DNA of 64,000 nt from G963668655 sp963668655 (GTDB taxonomy: Bacteria > Myxococcota_A > SURF-8): contig CAXXPQ010000004.1 of the NCBI GenBank assembly GCA_963668655.2, forward strand, positions 558,001-622,000, written 5' to 3'. The translations under genes and the position numbers were made by a program. Positions 49,960 to 59,209 of the stretch are shown here, piece by piece (the stretch's first letter is position 1; each line of letters begins with the position of its first letter). The notes below the pieces were generated by a model. It worked only from the letters and a program-made list of their open reading frames with translations, searched no databases and was not told the DNA's origin.

Positions 49960-52900
49960 GAAATGACGTCTCTTTTCCGGCGAAGCGAATGGGCGGCCGC
50001 CAGCAGCAGCAGCAGCAGCAGCCATAATGACGGCGCGCCGGAATGGCGGCAGCCGCTCGACCCGGAATCGTCGGGAGGAAGCGTCCCTTCCTCATCGCCG
50101 TCGATCTCGTCGCCATCGGTATCGGTTTCGCGAGCCACGATCTGGATCGCCCCGGCGTATTCCGCCTCTTCACTCCCTTCGTTAGCGATGAATACGGAAA
50201 CATCGCCGGGCGTGGCGTCCTCGGCGGCGTGGACCGTTTTCAATTCCAATTCGGTGGGGGAGACGATCTCCATTTTCTCGTAGCTCAGAACCTCCGGGTC
50301 GAAACGCAGGGAGAGACCCTGGCGGAAGTAATTTCCCTTGAATTCCATGATGTTGGCCGTTTGTCCGACGAATAGAGCGGCGGGAGATATTTCCTCGATC
50401 TCGGCCGGCGGGCTGCACGGGATTTCCTGACAGTGGCGCATTCCGTCATCGGTGCTGTCGAGGCCCAGGAGAATGGTGGCCGTTTCCACGTCCTGGACAC
50501 CCCCCTGGGCGTCCGTGATCTCCACCTTGAAGGTAACTCTCTTCTCACATACATTCTCTTCGGTGGCGGCCAGGCCGATGGGAATTTCCACCTCGCTCCT
50601 GGAACGGCTGGTCATGACATCCATGGAAATGGAGGGGTTTTCCGGCAGCCGGACAAGGTTGGCATCGATTTCGGTCTCGCTTTCCACCAGGCTGATGGTG
50701 GCCACGAGCGAGTTGCTGTCTCCGTCGCCGGAATTCACCACGTCCGCCACCAGGAGGGCCGACTCGTTGGGATCCAGGAAGTTGTCGTTGTCGCAGCCCC
50801 CGGAGATGGAAAACTGCTTGATGGAGACACGGGGCAAAAGTTCGTCCGCGCCCTCGAAAAGATTTCCGGTGGCGATCAGCGCATAGCCCTGAACGGCGGA
50901 ATCCGTGGGATAGCTGGATCCGTTTCCGGGAACGGATGACGCCCGGACGGTGACTCCGTAGGTTCCGGCGACGGGCGCGTCCAGAATGACCTGTTCCAGG
51001 CTGTTGATGGCGTCGGTGTCGTCCTCGCTGTTCACGTGCTGGCTGACCCCGCTGGCGAAGTTGATGTTTCCGTGATAGGTCTTGCCGTTGGGCGCGGCGA
51101 CCACCAGATCCAGATCGTTGACCAGCGCGACTCCCGCGTGGGAACGTCCGGCGGGGTCCACCCAGGCCAGGGTGATTTTCAGCGGTTCTCCGGCTTTGAC
51201 GACGATTTCGTAATCGGCTTCGTCTCCCTGGACCAGGGCATCCTCGGAGCCGTTGGCGACATCGGCGAAGACCATCAGGTCGCGGCGGTCGCCGCGCAGA
51301 TACAGAGCGTCGTCCAGGGTGATGCGTCCCCATCCCTGGCGAGTGCTGGGGGCCGGTTCCACCGCTCCGGCGGACACCAGGCCGTGGCCTCCGTAGTTCA
51401 GAACGTCGCCTTCGAGATTGCGGGAGGAGTTCACCATGACGGCGCGGACGAGCGCGCTGGATGGCGTGAAGCCGTCGTCCGGATTGCGGGTTCCGCTGGG
51501 GTAAAAGCCGTCCATGAAATACTGGCGGGCCAGAAGCGCCATTCCACCGGCGGTGGGAGAGGAAAAACTGGTGCCCTGGGTCTGACTGGTGCCGCACTGA
51601 TTGTTGGGCGGCACGGTGAGCGATTCGGCGGCCGGTTGTCCGTAAACGTCCGTAAGCCCCGGGATTTTCTTGCTTTCCGTCTCCGTGGCGGATTTGATGA
51701 GTCCCGGAGCGACGAGGTCCGGTTTCAGGCGGCCGTCCGTTGTGGGGCCCCGGCTGGAAAAGTACAGAATGTCGCCGCCGCCCTCATACCATCCCGGAGA
51801 ACTGGCGCCCACCGCCAGGGTGTTTTTCGCCGTGCTTCCCTCTCCGCCCAGCGTTTTTTCTTCCGGCCCCTCGTTCCCGGCCGAGTAGTAAACGTTGTAT
51901 TCGGGAAACTGCCAGATGAAATCGTCGATGTTGGCGGAACGGGAATCGTAGCCGTTCATGGGGTTTTGCGACCCATAGCTGTTGTTGTGAACCCGAACGC
52001 CGGTGTTGTAAGCTTGGGCGCTGATTTCCCAAGGCGAATGGAAGGCCAGGCCGATCAGATAACCGGCTTCGGTTCCCGCATCCTGAAAGACCAGGCGCGC
52101 CGCCGGGGCCATGCCGTCCGCGAAATCCAGCCCGGGGCTGTCGATGCTGGCCAGGTTCTGATAATTGTCGCCCACCGCGCAGCCGGAGGTCATGGTGCCG
52201 TGGAAATGGCCGGAGGTGTCGTCGTAGGCTGTGGATCCCATCAGAATATAATAACTGAGGATTTTATTGTCCGGATAGGCGATCTCCCAGCGTGGCGGCG
52301 AAACTTCGGACGCCAGGGTCTGATCGGCGGCGTCGCCCGAGAAGCGGAACTGGCAGGCGTCAGTGTCCACGCCGCTGTCTGCTTCTCCGTAAATCTGGCC
52401 GTAGCCGGTCAGCCCGGCATCGAAAAGCGGCGTGGATTTCAGTTCCGCGTCTCCGGACTGCAACACCCAGATGGAACCGTAATTTTTGGTTTCCGGCACA
52501 CTGAAAAGCTGAATGGACTCCAACGCTTCCAGTTTGGCCAGGGCGGCGGTGAGATAGGCCAGGTTTTTCGCCGGGACACGCAGCATCATCTGCGGAGGAC
52601 CGACTTCCGACATGAACAGCACCTCCGCTGCGCCCAGCCGAAGGGCCAGATCGTCCCAGCCTCCCATGGATTCGATCCGATAGGCCGAAACCAAAACCAG
52701 GCTGTCGGCCGGGTCGTCGTTCAGCATGGCGCGCAAATTCGGTCCCACTTTGGCCTGAACGGGGAAGGCGCCCTGCCAGCGAACGCCGCTCAACGCGCCG
52801 AAGGCCGCTTTCCGATCCGCGGGAACGGCGATGACGTATGCTCGGTTCGGGACATAGGCCACCGGATTCAATCCGCTTTCCCGAATCCTTTCCACCGTGC

Positions 52901-53315
52901 GGAAATCCGGGGCGTCCTCGAACTGCACCAGCCGGTATTCCGTCCCGTTCAATCTCTCGATGGTTTCCAAATGTTCCGGCCGGATCGACACATCCAGCCA
53001 ATCGGCTTTCCAATCTTTAAAGCTTTTTCTGGTGGGGTCATAGGACTCATCCTGAATCTGCAACAAGGCGGCATCCTTCGCCCGACGGGAAAAGGTCTTC
53101 AGGGTGAAATCATATGGGGATGCTTCCGGTCGGGTTCGGCTGCGCACCAGCGGCTCGAAGGCCGCCGGATGTTCCATGGCCACGCCCATTTCCGGGTCCA
53201 CCGGAGCTTCCTTGGCCGCGACGCCCGGCCGCGAAACCGAAGGAGCTTCCGACATGCCGGAAAACAGAACGAGCCCGAGGCCCGTCAGAAACAAAGCGAC
53301 GCCCCATCTTTTCAT
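49956..53315 (-). CDS. Secreted subtilisin-like (S8) protease with C-terminal sorting tail
   Basis: The 1119-residue product has a signal peptide and a pro-region (about 1-285). The S8 catalytic triad segments follow: GEADSGVDTDACQF (Asp), HFHGTMTSGCAVG (His) and GTSFSSPTAGGMALL (Ser). A beta-rich domain with a calcium-type AWVDPAGRSH segment comes next, then an IPT/TIG-like domain (PAALFVGQTANIMEFKGNYF), a DTDGDEIDGDE linker, and at the very end a Cys followed by LWLLLLLLLAAAHSLRRKR. The end is the MYXO-CTERM/GlyGly-CTERM kind of recognition tail, which implies processing and surface display or release. It probably degrades external protein. Confidence 0.9.
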   Translation of the reverse strand: MKRWGVALFLTGLGLVLFSGMSEAPSVSRPGVAAKEAPVDPEMGVAMEHPAAFEPLVRSRTRPEASPYDFTLKTFSRRAKDAALLQIQDESYDPTRKSFKDWKADWLDVSIRPEHLETIERLNGTEYRLVQFEDAPDFRTVERIRESGLNPVAYVPNRAYVIAVPADRKAAFGALSGVRWQGAFPVQAKVGPNLRAMLNDDPADSLVLVSAYRIESMGGWDDLALRLGAAEVLFMSEVGPPQMMLRVPAKNLAYLTAALAKLEALESIQLFSVPETKNYGSIWVLQSGDAELKSTPLFDAGLTGYGQIYGEADSGVDTDACQFRFSGDAADQTLASEVSPPRWEIAYPDNKILSYYILMGSTAYDDTSGHFHGTMTSGCAVGDNYQNLASIDSPGLDFADGMAPAARLVFQDAGTEAGYLIGLAFHSPWEISAQAYNTGVRVHNNSYGSQNPMNGYDSRSANIDDFIWQFPEYNVYYSAGNEGPEEKTLGGEGSTAKNTLAVGASSPGWYEGGGDILYFSSRGPTTDGRLKPDLVAPGLIKSATETESKKIPGLTDVYGQPAAESLTVPPNNQCGTSQTQGTSFSSPTAGGMALLARQYFMDGFYPSGTRNPDDGFTPSSALVRAVMVNSSRNLEGDVLNYGGHGLVSAGAVEPAPSTRQGWGRITLDDALYLRGDRRDLMVFADVANGSEDALVQGDEADYEIVVKAGEPLKITLAWVDPAGRSHAGVALVNDLDLVVAAPNGKTYHGNINFASGVSQHVNSEDDTDAINSLEQVILDAPVAGTYGVTVRASSVPGNGSSYPTDSAVQGYALIATGNLFEGADELLPRVSIKQFSISGGCDNDNFLDPNESALLVADVVNSGDGDSNSLVATISLVESETEIDANLVRLPENPSISMDVMTSRSRSEVEIPIGLAATEENVCEKRVTFKVEITDAQGGVQDVETATILLGLDSTDDGMRHCQEIPCSPPAEIEEISPAALFVGQTANIMEFKGNYFRQGLSLRFDPEVLSYEKMEIVSPTELELKTVHAAEDATPGDVSVFIANEGSEEAEYAGAIQIVARETDTDGDEIDGDEEGTLPPDDSGSSGCRHSGAPSLWLLLLLLLAAAHSLRRKRDVIS

Positions 53316-53414
53316 GCGAAATCCTTCCGAAAAGGGGTTGGTGAAACGTCCGTCTCAAGCGGCCTCACTTTAGCGGCAAGTTCCCGGGATGTCAATGAAC
53401 TTGGCCTTTTTATC

Positions 53415-53444
53415 TTGACAGTTTTCGGGCGGGCATGCTACCTA
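53415..53444 (+). promoter_or_regulatory. Putative promoter, first Cys-rich lipoprotein
   Basis: TTGACA (53415-53420) and TACCTA (53439-53444) are 18 bases apart, about 55 bases upstream of the ATG at 53498. Confidence 0.4.
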
Positions 53445-53497
53445 ACGGCGTTGTAACAATGTTTCGAACGATTCTCAACATCGAAAGGATCACGAGG

Positions 53498-53824
53498 ATG
53501 AAAAAGGGACTCCATTTCGGGTCGGCGTTTGCCGTGTTTACGACGATAATTCTTCTGCTTTTCGCCGTCGCCTGCGGAGATGGGAGCGACGAGGATCCGA
53601 CGGACAGCTACATCAACGGCGGCTCCATCGATGAGGGCAAATGCAAGAATGCCTGCGATAAAATCGCCCGTTGCGCCAGCGAAACCTCCACGGACGGGAT
53701 CGCCAGCTTCCAGGCGGATTGCCGGGAACAGTGCGAGCGTTCCGGATTTTTCGAGGCCGAGGCCCTGGGATGCATCCAGTCCAGCGAGTGCGCGGATATC
53801 TGGGATTGTGGTTTTACGTACTGA
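53498..53824 (+). CDS. Small Cys-rich lipoprotein, family member 1
   Basis: ATG 53498 (MKKGLHFGSAFAVF) gives 108 residues. A signal peptide ends in the lipobox AVAC. The mature part has eight Cys in the order CxxxC, C, C, C, C, C, C (KCKNACDKIARC, DCREQCER, LGCIQSSECADIWDC). The same spacing recurs in the next two genes, so these are paralogues. The function is not known; disulfide-stabilised helical hairpins exposed from the outer membrane are likely. It has its own promoter. Confidence 0.7.
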   Translation: MKKGLHFGSAFAVFTTIILLLFAVACGDGSDEDPTDSYINGGSIDEGKCKNACDKIARCASETSTDGIASFQADCREQCERSGFFEAEALGCIQSSECADIWDCGFTY

Positions 53825-53854
53825 CGAGCGTTCCCTGCGAAAAAAGTCACGATC

Positions 53855-53883
53855 TTGACGGATTCGCGCGAGCGTGGTAGGCT
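53855..53883 (+). promoter_or_regulatory. Putative promoter, second Cys-rich lipoprotein
   Basis: TTGACG (53855-53860) and TAGGCT (53878-53883) are 17 bases apart, 114 bases upstream of the ATG at 53998. Confidence 0.4.
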
Positions 53884-53997
53884 GCTGCCTCGGAATCGAC
53901 GAGAAACGGAAGGCGCGAAGCGCTTTTGCTTGACTCTCGATCCGAAACCGTGATACACAATCAGGCAGTCGCTATATTCAATATTGGGAGAAGACGG

Positions 53998-54294
53998 ATG
54001 AAACAGTGGAAGACCTTGTTTGCGTTGCTGTTGGCTGTGGCGGTGTTCTCCGTAATGATTTTTTCTCCTGGATGCGGCGACCCGAATCGGGAGGATTGCA
54101 AGAAATCCTGCGACAAACTGAAAGAATGCGACACGGAAAACAATCCGGAAGGCGAACGTTACCTCGACGACAACTTCGTAAACAGCTGTAAGGCTGCCTG
54201 TGACGAAGCCGATGAAATCAACGGAACGTCCACTACGTGCATTCTGAAAACGCCCTGTGCGGATATCGCCCAGGAGTGCGGCACCGGCAACTGA
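53998..54294 (+). CDS. Small Cys-rich lipoprotein, family member 2
   Basis: ATG 53998 follows GGGAGAAG and gives 98 residues. The lipobox region is SPGC. The mature protein repeats the pattern of the preceding gene: DCKKSCDKLKEC, SCKAACDE, TTCILKTPCADIAQEC. The shared final CAD-I motif supports common descent. A strong terminator follows directly. No function is known. Confidence 0.7.
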   Translation: MKQWKTLFALLLAVAVFSVMIFSPGCGDPNREDCKKSCDKLKECDTENNPEGERYLDDNFVNSCKAACDEADEINGTSTTCILKTPCADIAQECGTGN

Positions 54295-54324
54295 TCGCCG
54301 GTCCGATCGAATTTCGCCAAGCCC

Positions 54325-54366
54325 AAACGCCGGCCTGTTCGCAAACGGGTCGGCGTTTTCTTTTTC
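54325..54366 (+). terminator. Rho-independent terminator
   Basis: AAACGCCG and CGGCGTTT pair, extended inward by GCC/GGT, around an A/C-rich loop, then TTCTTTTTCTT follows. Confidence 0.8.
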
Positions 54367-54377
54367 TTCACCTTCCT

Positions 54378-54406
54378 TTGACACTCTTCCGAAACTTGCG
54401 TAGAAT
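54378..54406 (+). promoter_or_regulatory. Putative promoter, third Cys-rich lipoprotein
   Basis: TTGACA (54378-54383) and TAGAAT (54401-54406) are 17 bases apart, close to sigma-70 consensus, 60 bases upstream of the ATG at 54467. Confidence 0.6.
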
Positions 54407-54466
54407 CGAAGTCGTGGACGATCCCGGATCGAAGCTATCGATGGAGCGACGAGCGAGCACACGCGA

Positions 54467-55432
54467 ATGAACATGAAACGACATTCCTTTCCAAGACGAA
54501 AAGCCGACTGGAAGCTTCTTCCCGTGTTGTTGATCGCCCTTATTCTCTGCACCTGCGGCGATTCGAAACCGGCGGAAACGCTTGAGGACGGCGATGAACT
54601 GGTGGATGGGGACGGCCCCGATCCGCCCACGGAGGAGGAATGCACCCAGGCCTGTCAACGCGAACGGGAGTGCCTGGATCCTCTGGGCGCGGCGGCTAAG
54701 GACTCCCAGGACGATCCGGTACTTTCGTTATGCGTGGACGGGTGCATGGCCGGAGCTTTCGGAAACGATTATGCCGACTGCATCAACGACTCGGTGGACT
54801 GCTACGACGTTCTCGTATGCCTTCAGGGCATCGACGGCGACATGGTTGTTACGGACGGCGATACGTCCACCCCGGACGGCGACGCGGCCATGGACGGCGA
54901 TGAGTCGCCGGACGGAGACTGGCCGGACGGGGACTGGCCGGACGGAGATTCAGACAGTATTCCGGACGGCGATTCGGACAGCCTTCCGGACGGCGACGCC
55001 GAATCGGCCGACGCGGATCCGGACGTGGTTTGCCACGGGGAGTGCGGAAGCGCGGTGACGGCCTATTGCGAGGAAGACATGCTGTGTGCCTGCACCGACG
55101 GCCAGTGGAGCGTGCTGGATTGCGCGCAGAGCTGCCGGGATTCCGGCCAGGTCTATGACGGATGCGTCTATAACGCCGATGTGGGCTACGACACCTGCCG
55201 CTGCCTTCCCGCCGTGTGTGAGGGGGCCTGTTCCATGGAAGAATCCAACTTCTGTATCGACGGCGATAACAACTGCGTCTGCGTGGAAGGGCTGTGGATC
55301 GCGAGGAATTGTGAAACCTATTGCCTGGAAACGTATTCCACGGCGGGCGGAACCTGCGAACCTCACTTGGACGACGACGCCTGCGAGTGTCCGGGCATCC
55401 GCGATCCGTCTCCCGTCCGTCGTTCCCGATAG
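54467..55432 (+). CDS. Large Cys-rich lipoprotein with DGD linker, family member 3
   Basis: The 321-residue product has a signal peptide and lipobox LCTC, a short DGD linker, then the same Cys module as the two small neighbours (ECTQACQRERECLD, LCVDGCMAG, DCINDSVDCYDVLVC). A long DGD/PDGDW/PDGDS stretch (about 125-185) separates this from two copies of a second Cys-rich module (about 190-250 and 255-315), each with CxxGxWxxxxC (CTDGQWSVLDC; CVEGLWIARNC). The architecture is that of an elongated, disulfide-bonded surface protein. The last 70 bases overlap the convergent O-antigen-ligase-like gene. Confidence 0.72.
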   Translation: MNMKRHSFPRRKADWKLLPVLLIALILCTCGDSKPAETLEDGDELVDGDGPDPPTEEECTQACQRERECLDPLGAAAKDSQDDPVLSLCVDGCMAGAFGNDYADCINDSVDCYDVLVCLQGIDGDMVVTDGDTSTPDGDAAMDGDESPDGDWPDGDWPDGDSDSIPDGDSDSLPDGDAESADADPDVVCHGECGSAVTAYCEEDMLCACTDGQWSVLDCAQSCRDSGQVYDGCVYNADVGYDTCRCLPAVCEGACSMEESNFCIDGDNNCVCVEGLWIARNCETYCLETYSTAGGTCEPHLDDDACECPGIRDPSPVRRSR

Positions 55433-56706
55433 CCGGCATCCAGGCTGGCCAGCCAACCCGCCAGCGCCCAGAAAAACAAGGAAATCTCGCCATCCGAGAG
55501 CAGGTTGTGCGTCAATCCCGCCACCAGGAAGACCACGCCGCCCAGACCGGCCGCTCGCCCCGCCGGATCCCGCCGCAAGTGGAAGGCCGTGCGGAAAAAG
55601 GTCAGGAGTACGATCGTCCAGGCTGCACCCAGAAGCAGGCCGCCGTCCGTCACCATGGCGGTGAAGTCGTTGTGGGTTCCGGAGCGGATCTTTACCTGCG
55701 GTGCGGCCTGTTCGAAAAGAACCGCCGCCTGGGAGTAGAAGCGGCCATAGCCCCAGCCGCCGATCGGCCGCCCGTCCTGCAACATCCGGCTGACTTCGCC
55801 GATCATGACCCGATCCCGTTCGCCGTCCGTCCCCAAAAGATCGGAAAGCCGCAGACCGACGCCCGGTTCCAGAACGAACAGCATCACAACGACCGCCAGT
55901 GCGCACAAGGGAACGCCCGCGAGCGCCCATGAACGCCGTTTCCACAGACGCGTTCCGAATCCCGCAAGACCCGCCGCGAGAAGTCCCAGCCAGGCGGCGC
56001 GGGACTGGGTCAGGACGAAGGCCACGAATGACGGAAGAAGAAGAAAGAGCGGTACATGGTTCCGTTGAAAGACGGCGTTGAAGATTTTCCCGCGTTTTTT
56101 CTCCGTTTCTTCCTTTTCCCGGCGGGGGTCGCCGCCCGTTTTCCCTGAAAGTAGTAATGTCGTCAACACCGCCAGAGACATTCCGCAGGAAATTCCGAAG
56201 GTGTGGTGGCGGTTGAAGAGTCCGATCACCGCAAAGCGGAGCGGGTCCGCCGGGGCGGGATACATCGCCGAGGCTCCCGGGCGCACCCAGTCCTGTCCCC
56301 AGAAATACTGCAAAAAGCCGTACAGCCCGGTGAGACACGCGACCCCAAGCCAGCCCCATCGGAAGGCGGGCTCGCGGCCGGCGCTCTCTCCCGCCAGGCG
56401 GAACGGAAGGTAGGCGATCAGCGTCCAGATCGCGGACTGGCGCAGGGCATCGAACCCCAGCCCCATGGCGGGAATCATGGAGAGTGTCGCCGTGAAAAGA
56501 TAGAGAATGACCGCTCCGTCCAGAAAAACGAGTCCATTCCGTTTCCAGGTCGAGAACAGGCCGGGCAGGGAAGCCAGCGCTCCCAGAATGGCCAGGATCT
56601 GCATCCCTAGCAGACTCCAGGGAAAGCTCCACGCCATGCCGATCACGGCGATACGGGCCAGGCGGTGATTCTGCTTTGTCCGGTCGGTTGTCATGGCCGC
56701 CATCAT
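55363..56706 (-). CDS. O-antigen ligase/polymerase-like membrane protein
   Basis: The 447-residue product has about ten to twelve hydrophobic helices. A large loop with FNRHHTFGISCGMSLAVL and LTQSRAAWLGLLAAG matches the Wzy_C/WaaL family, in which Arg and His residues of a periplasmic loop act on undecaprenol-linked glycans. SGTHNDFTAMVTDGG near the C-terminal third is the family's H(N/S)xxL-like loop. It ligates or polymerises O-antigen repeat units in the inner membrane. The gene follows a GT39 glycosyltransferase gene on the same strand. The 3' end overlaps the convergent lipoprotein gene by 70 bases. Confidence 0.82.
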   Translation of the reverse strand: MMAAMTTDRTKQNHRLARIAVIGMAWSFPWSLLGMQILAILGALASLPGLFSTWKRNGLVFLDGAVILYLFTATLSMIPAMGLGFDALRQSAIWTLIAYLPFRLAGESAGREPAFRWGWLGVACLTGLYGFLQYFWGQDWVRPGASAMYPAPADPLRFAVIGLFNRHHTFGISCGMSLAVLTTLLLSGKTGGDPRREKEETEKKRGKIFNAVFQRNHVPLFLLLPSFVAFVLTQSRAAWLGLLAAGLAGFGTRLWKRRSWALAGVPLCALAVVVMLFVLEPGVGLRLSDLLGTDGERDRVMIGEVSRMLQDGRPIGGWGYGRFYSQAAVLFEQAAPQVKIRSGTHNDFTAMVTDGGLLLGAAWTIVLLTFFRTAFHLRRDPAGRAAGLGGVVFLVAGLTHNLLSDGEISLFFWALAGWLASLDAGYRERRTGDGSRMPGHSQASSSK

Positions 56707-56794
56707 GGCGTTCCCGCTTCATTCTGTCAAGAACGTCGCGAGAACCACCGGAAGGCCATGCTCCCGGGGGACATGCGGCTTCGTTCATTGTCGG

Positions 56795-59209
56795 CTACGG
56801 CGCTTTTTTTGGCGCGGCTTTGCCTTTTTTCGGAGCGGGACGGTTCTCTTGAGTTCCGACGGAGGGTTTCTTCATCTGGAGACTCTTGGGAACGGCGATG
56901 GGCGGCGTCTTTTTTCTGGAAGATTTCTTCTTGTCCTGTTTTTCGACCTTCTTGCGACTCATTTTCCGATTCTTTTTGCGAAGGCTCCGTTTTCGTTTCT
57001 TCTCGGGCTTCTTTTTTCGGTCGCCTCGCAGGTCGTAAATCGTGTAAAGCGGCGTTCCCCAGACGCGTTCCGTGTGGAAAACGGGATAGTTCCGGTACTG
57101 CTGCACCAGTTCCTGATAGTGGCTCCAGCGGCGTTCGTGGGTGAGCACCATGAAATCCGCCTCGTTGGGTGGGCCGGTCTGGATGTCGTTGCGCAGCTTC
57201 CCGTCCCGTTTGTACCAGGGATACGTGCGTCGATATTCCCCCAGGTTCGGCTCGTAAGAGACCTTGGTTCGCGTGGGAGCGTACTGGTTCCAGAATTCGA
57301 TGGTGGTCTTGTAACACATGTCATAGTACTGCCGTTCCATGCCGATTTCCGTAGCGCCTTGCAGGTTCCCGGCCAGGCTGTTGAAATAACTCAGCATGTA
57401 GGGGTAGACCCTGGTCATGCCGATGGCTCCCGGCAAAAAGACCAGCAGCATCAGCACCGGAACCAGCATCTTTCGTCGGGCGGCGAAGACGGGCCAGAGC
57501 ATGGACAACCGCTCCACCAGCCGATGAAATCCGTATCCGGACAGGATGGCCAGGAAGGGGAAAAAGGGCTGGAAAAGCTTGACCCCGCCGTACTTCGGAT
57601 TGTTCGGGAAGGCCACGATGGAAATGGCGAACAAGGCGTGCAAGGCGCAATGGAGCAGGTAATCCTCCTTCGCTCCCGGCCCCTTGGGGAAATACTTCAG
57701 ATTGTGGGGAGAAAGCTGCCGTAACCCGTGCCAGAAGCCGTTAAGAGAAAGGACCAGGATCACCAGCGGAACGGTGAACAGCATGTACACGAAGGGGGCG
57801 TGCCAGGGAGCGAACGGGTTGAGATGGACATCGCCCAGGTACAACAGGCGGATGCCGTAGTGATGGAAGTGGAAATGGAAATAGGCCTGGAGTTTGTCGA
57901 TAGTGTCGGACCAGATCCAGGGCCAGAGCAGCCAGAAGACAGGGAATGAAAGCAGGGCCATGGAGAGACCCAGGGCGATCATGCGCCGGAACGTCAACGT
58001 GGCGAACGTTTTCAGCACGGCGTATTGACGCCAGCGGTAGAAACAGTAAAGCACCAGGGGAAAGACCACGAAGGGACCGTTCAGTTTGGTTCCGATGGCG
58101 ATGCCGTAAAGGAGTCCGGCTAGGATCACCCAGAGGCGACTTTTCTCGGCGCGCCAGGCCGCGTAAAACACGAGGAAATAGGTGGCGGTGGTGGGAATGT
58201 CCAGCGTGGCCACGTGCATGTGGAAAAAGGTTCGCGGCATGGCCACAAGCGCCGGAACGGCGAAAATCGCCACCCGAGGGCCGAAGGTTTCCCAACTGAA
58301 GCGGAAGATCAGATACAGAAGCAGCATGGCGAAGAGAATCACGCCCAGCCGGGCGGCGTCGATCTCTCCCATCCAGTCGAGATACTTGTGGAAAATCAGC
58401 CAGGTGACGCCCATGCCCAGTTTGGCCACAGACGGATGCTCGTGGTTGCTGCGCCAGCCGCGCTCCACCGCGCTCTTGCGGAACTCCTTGATTTCTCCCT
58501 TGAATAGGCCCTTCACTGCCCGTTCCGCCCAGAGGATGTAATTCTTGGAGGCCGGGACGTAAAAATCATCGTCATCGGTGAGTCCCATGGCGTCCAGGGT
58601 CAGCACCAGGAAAACGAAGATGGGAATCAACAGAGCCGCGCCGGTCAGGGGATAGGCGAAACGGCGAATCCAGGGCACGGAAGGAGGCGCTTCTTTTCCG
58701 GCCGCATCTTCAGGAGCGGCCGATGGGAGGTCGGGCAGGATCGTGCGATTCCCATCGGACTCCGGTTCTTCGACGGGATTTTCCGGTTCCGCCAGTTCGA
58801 CGCCCGCCGATTCGGGCTGGAAATCCGTTTCCGGATGCCGATGAGCATCGTCATCCAACCAATCCGGCAGTCCCATGGCGTCTTCATCGGAAAAAGAAGG
58901 CGTTTCCGTCTTGGGGGCATTGTCTTCGGAGGAAAACTCGGAATCCGTCGTCCCGGATTGCGTTTCACCGGCGGGAATTTCCTCCGGTACGTCAATGATC
59001 TTGCCGGTTTCCGGTTCTTCGGCCTTTTCGGCTGCGGGACGTTCCTCTTCGGGATTTTCATCGGCTTCCGGGTCGGTTTCCACTTCGCAGGCGTCGCCCG
59101 TCCAGGCATTTACATCAGGCCGATGGATTTCCATTTCCTTGCGATCACCGTGCTCCCCGGTTTCCTGTCCGGCGAATGGTGTTTTTTTCTCGTTGAAGTC
59201 GTCCGTCAC
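56795..59209 (-). CDS. GT39/PMT-type membrane glycosyltransferase with acidic N-terminal extension
   Basis: The start is GTG 59209, overlapping the preceding stop (GTGA). The 804-residue protein has an acidic, Pro/Glu-rich N-terminal extension of about 185 residues, then a multi-helix domain. DDDDFYVPAS and SNHEHPSVAKLGMG are the acidic and HEHPP-like motifs of dolichyl/undecaprenyl-phosphate sugar mannosyltransferases and ArnT. A C-terminal soluble part ends in a strongly basic tail (KKPEKKRKRSLRKK and similar). It transfers a sugar from a lipid carrier at the outer face of the inner membrane. The charged extensions at both ends, acidic and basic, are unusual. Confidence 0.82.
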   Translation of the reverse strand: MTDDFNEKKTPFAGQETGEHGDRKEMEIHRPDVNAWTGDACEVETDPEADENPEEERPAAEKAEEPETGKIIDVPEEIPAGETQSGTTDSEFSSEDNAPKTETPSFSDEDAMGLPDWLDDDAHRHPETDFQPESAGVELAEPENPVEEPESDGNRTILPDLPSAAPEDAAGKEAPPSVPWIRRFAYPLTGAALLIPIFVFLVLTLDAMGLTDDDDFYVPASKNYILWAERAVKGLFKGEIKEFRKSAVERGWRSNHEHPSVAKLGMGVTWLIFHKYLDWMGEIDAARLGVILFAMLLLYLIFRFSWETFGPRVAIFAVPALVAMPRTFFHMHVATLDIPTTATYFLVFYAAWRAEKSRLWVILAGLLYGIAIGTKLNGPFVVFPLVLYCFYRWRQYAVLKTFATLTFRRMIALGLSMALLSFPVFWLLWPWIWSDTIDKLQAYFHFHFHHYGIRLLYLGDVHLNPFAPWHAPFVYMLFTVPLVILVLSLNGFWHGLRQLSPHNLKYFPKGPGAKEDYLLHCALHALFAISIVAFPNNPKYGGVKLFQPFFPFLAILSGYGFHRLVERLSMLWPVFAARRKMLVPVLMLLVFLPGAIGMTRVYPYMLSYFNSLAGNLQGATEIGMERQYYDMCYKTTIEFWNQYAPTRTKVSYEPNLGEYRRTYPWYKRDGKLRNDIQTGPPNEADFMVLTHERRWSHYQELVQQYRNYPVFHTERVWGTPLYTIYDLRGDRKKKPEKKRKRSLRKKNRKMSRKKVEKQDKKKSSRKKTPPIAVPKSLQMKKPSVGTQENRPAPKKGKAAPKKAP

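Noticed and set aside
51036..53456. Long plus-strand frame of 806 codons opposite the S8 protease
   Set aside because: Antisense shadow; the S8 catalytic triad on the minus strand is unambiguous.
54950..56788. Long minus-strand frame of 612 codons
   Set aside because: It covers two better-supported genes (lipoprotein and O-antigen-ligase-like) in other frames and shows no coherent protein features.
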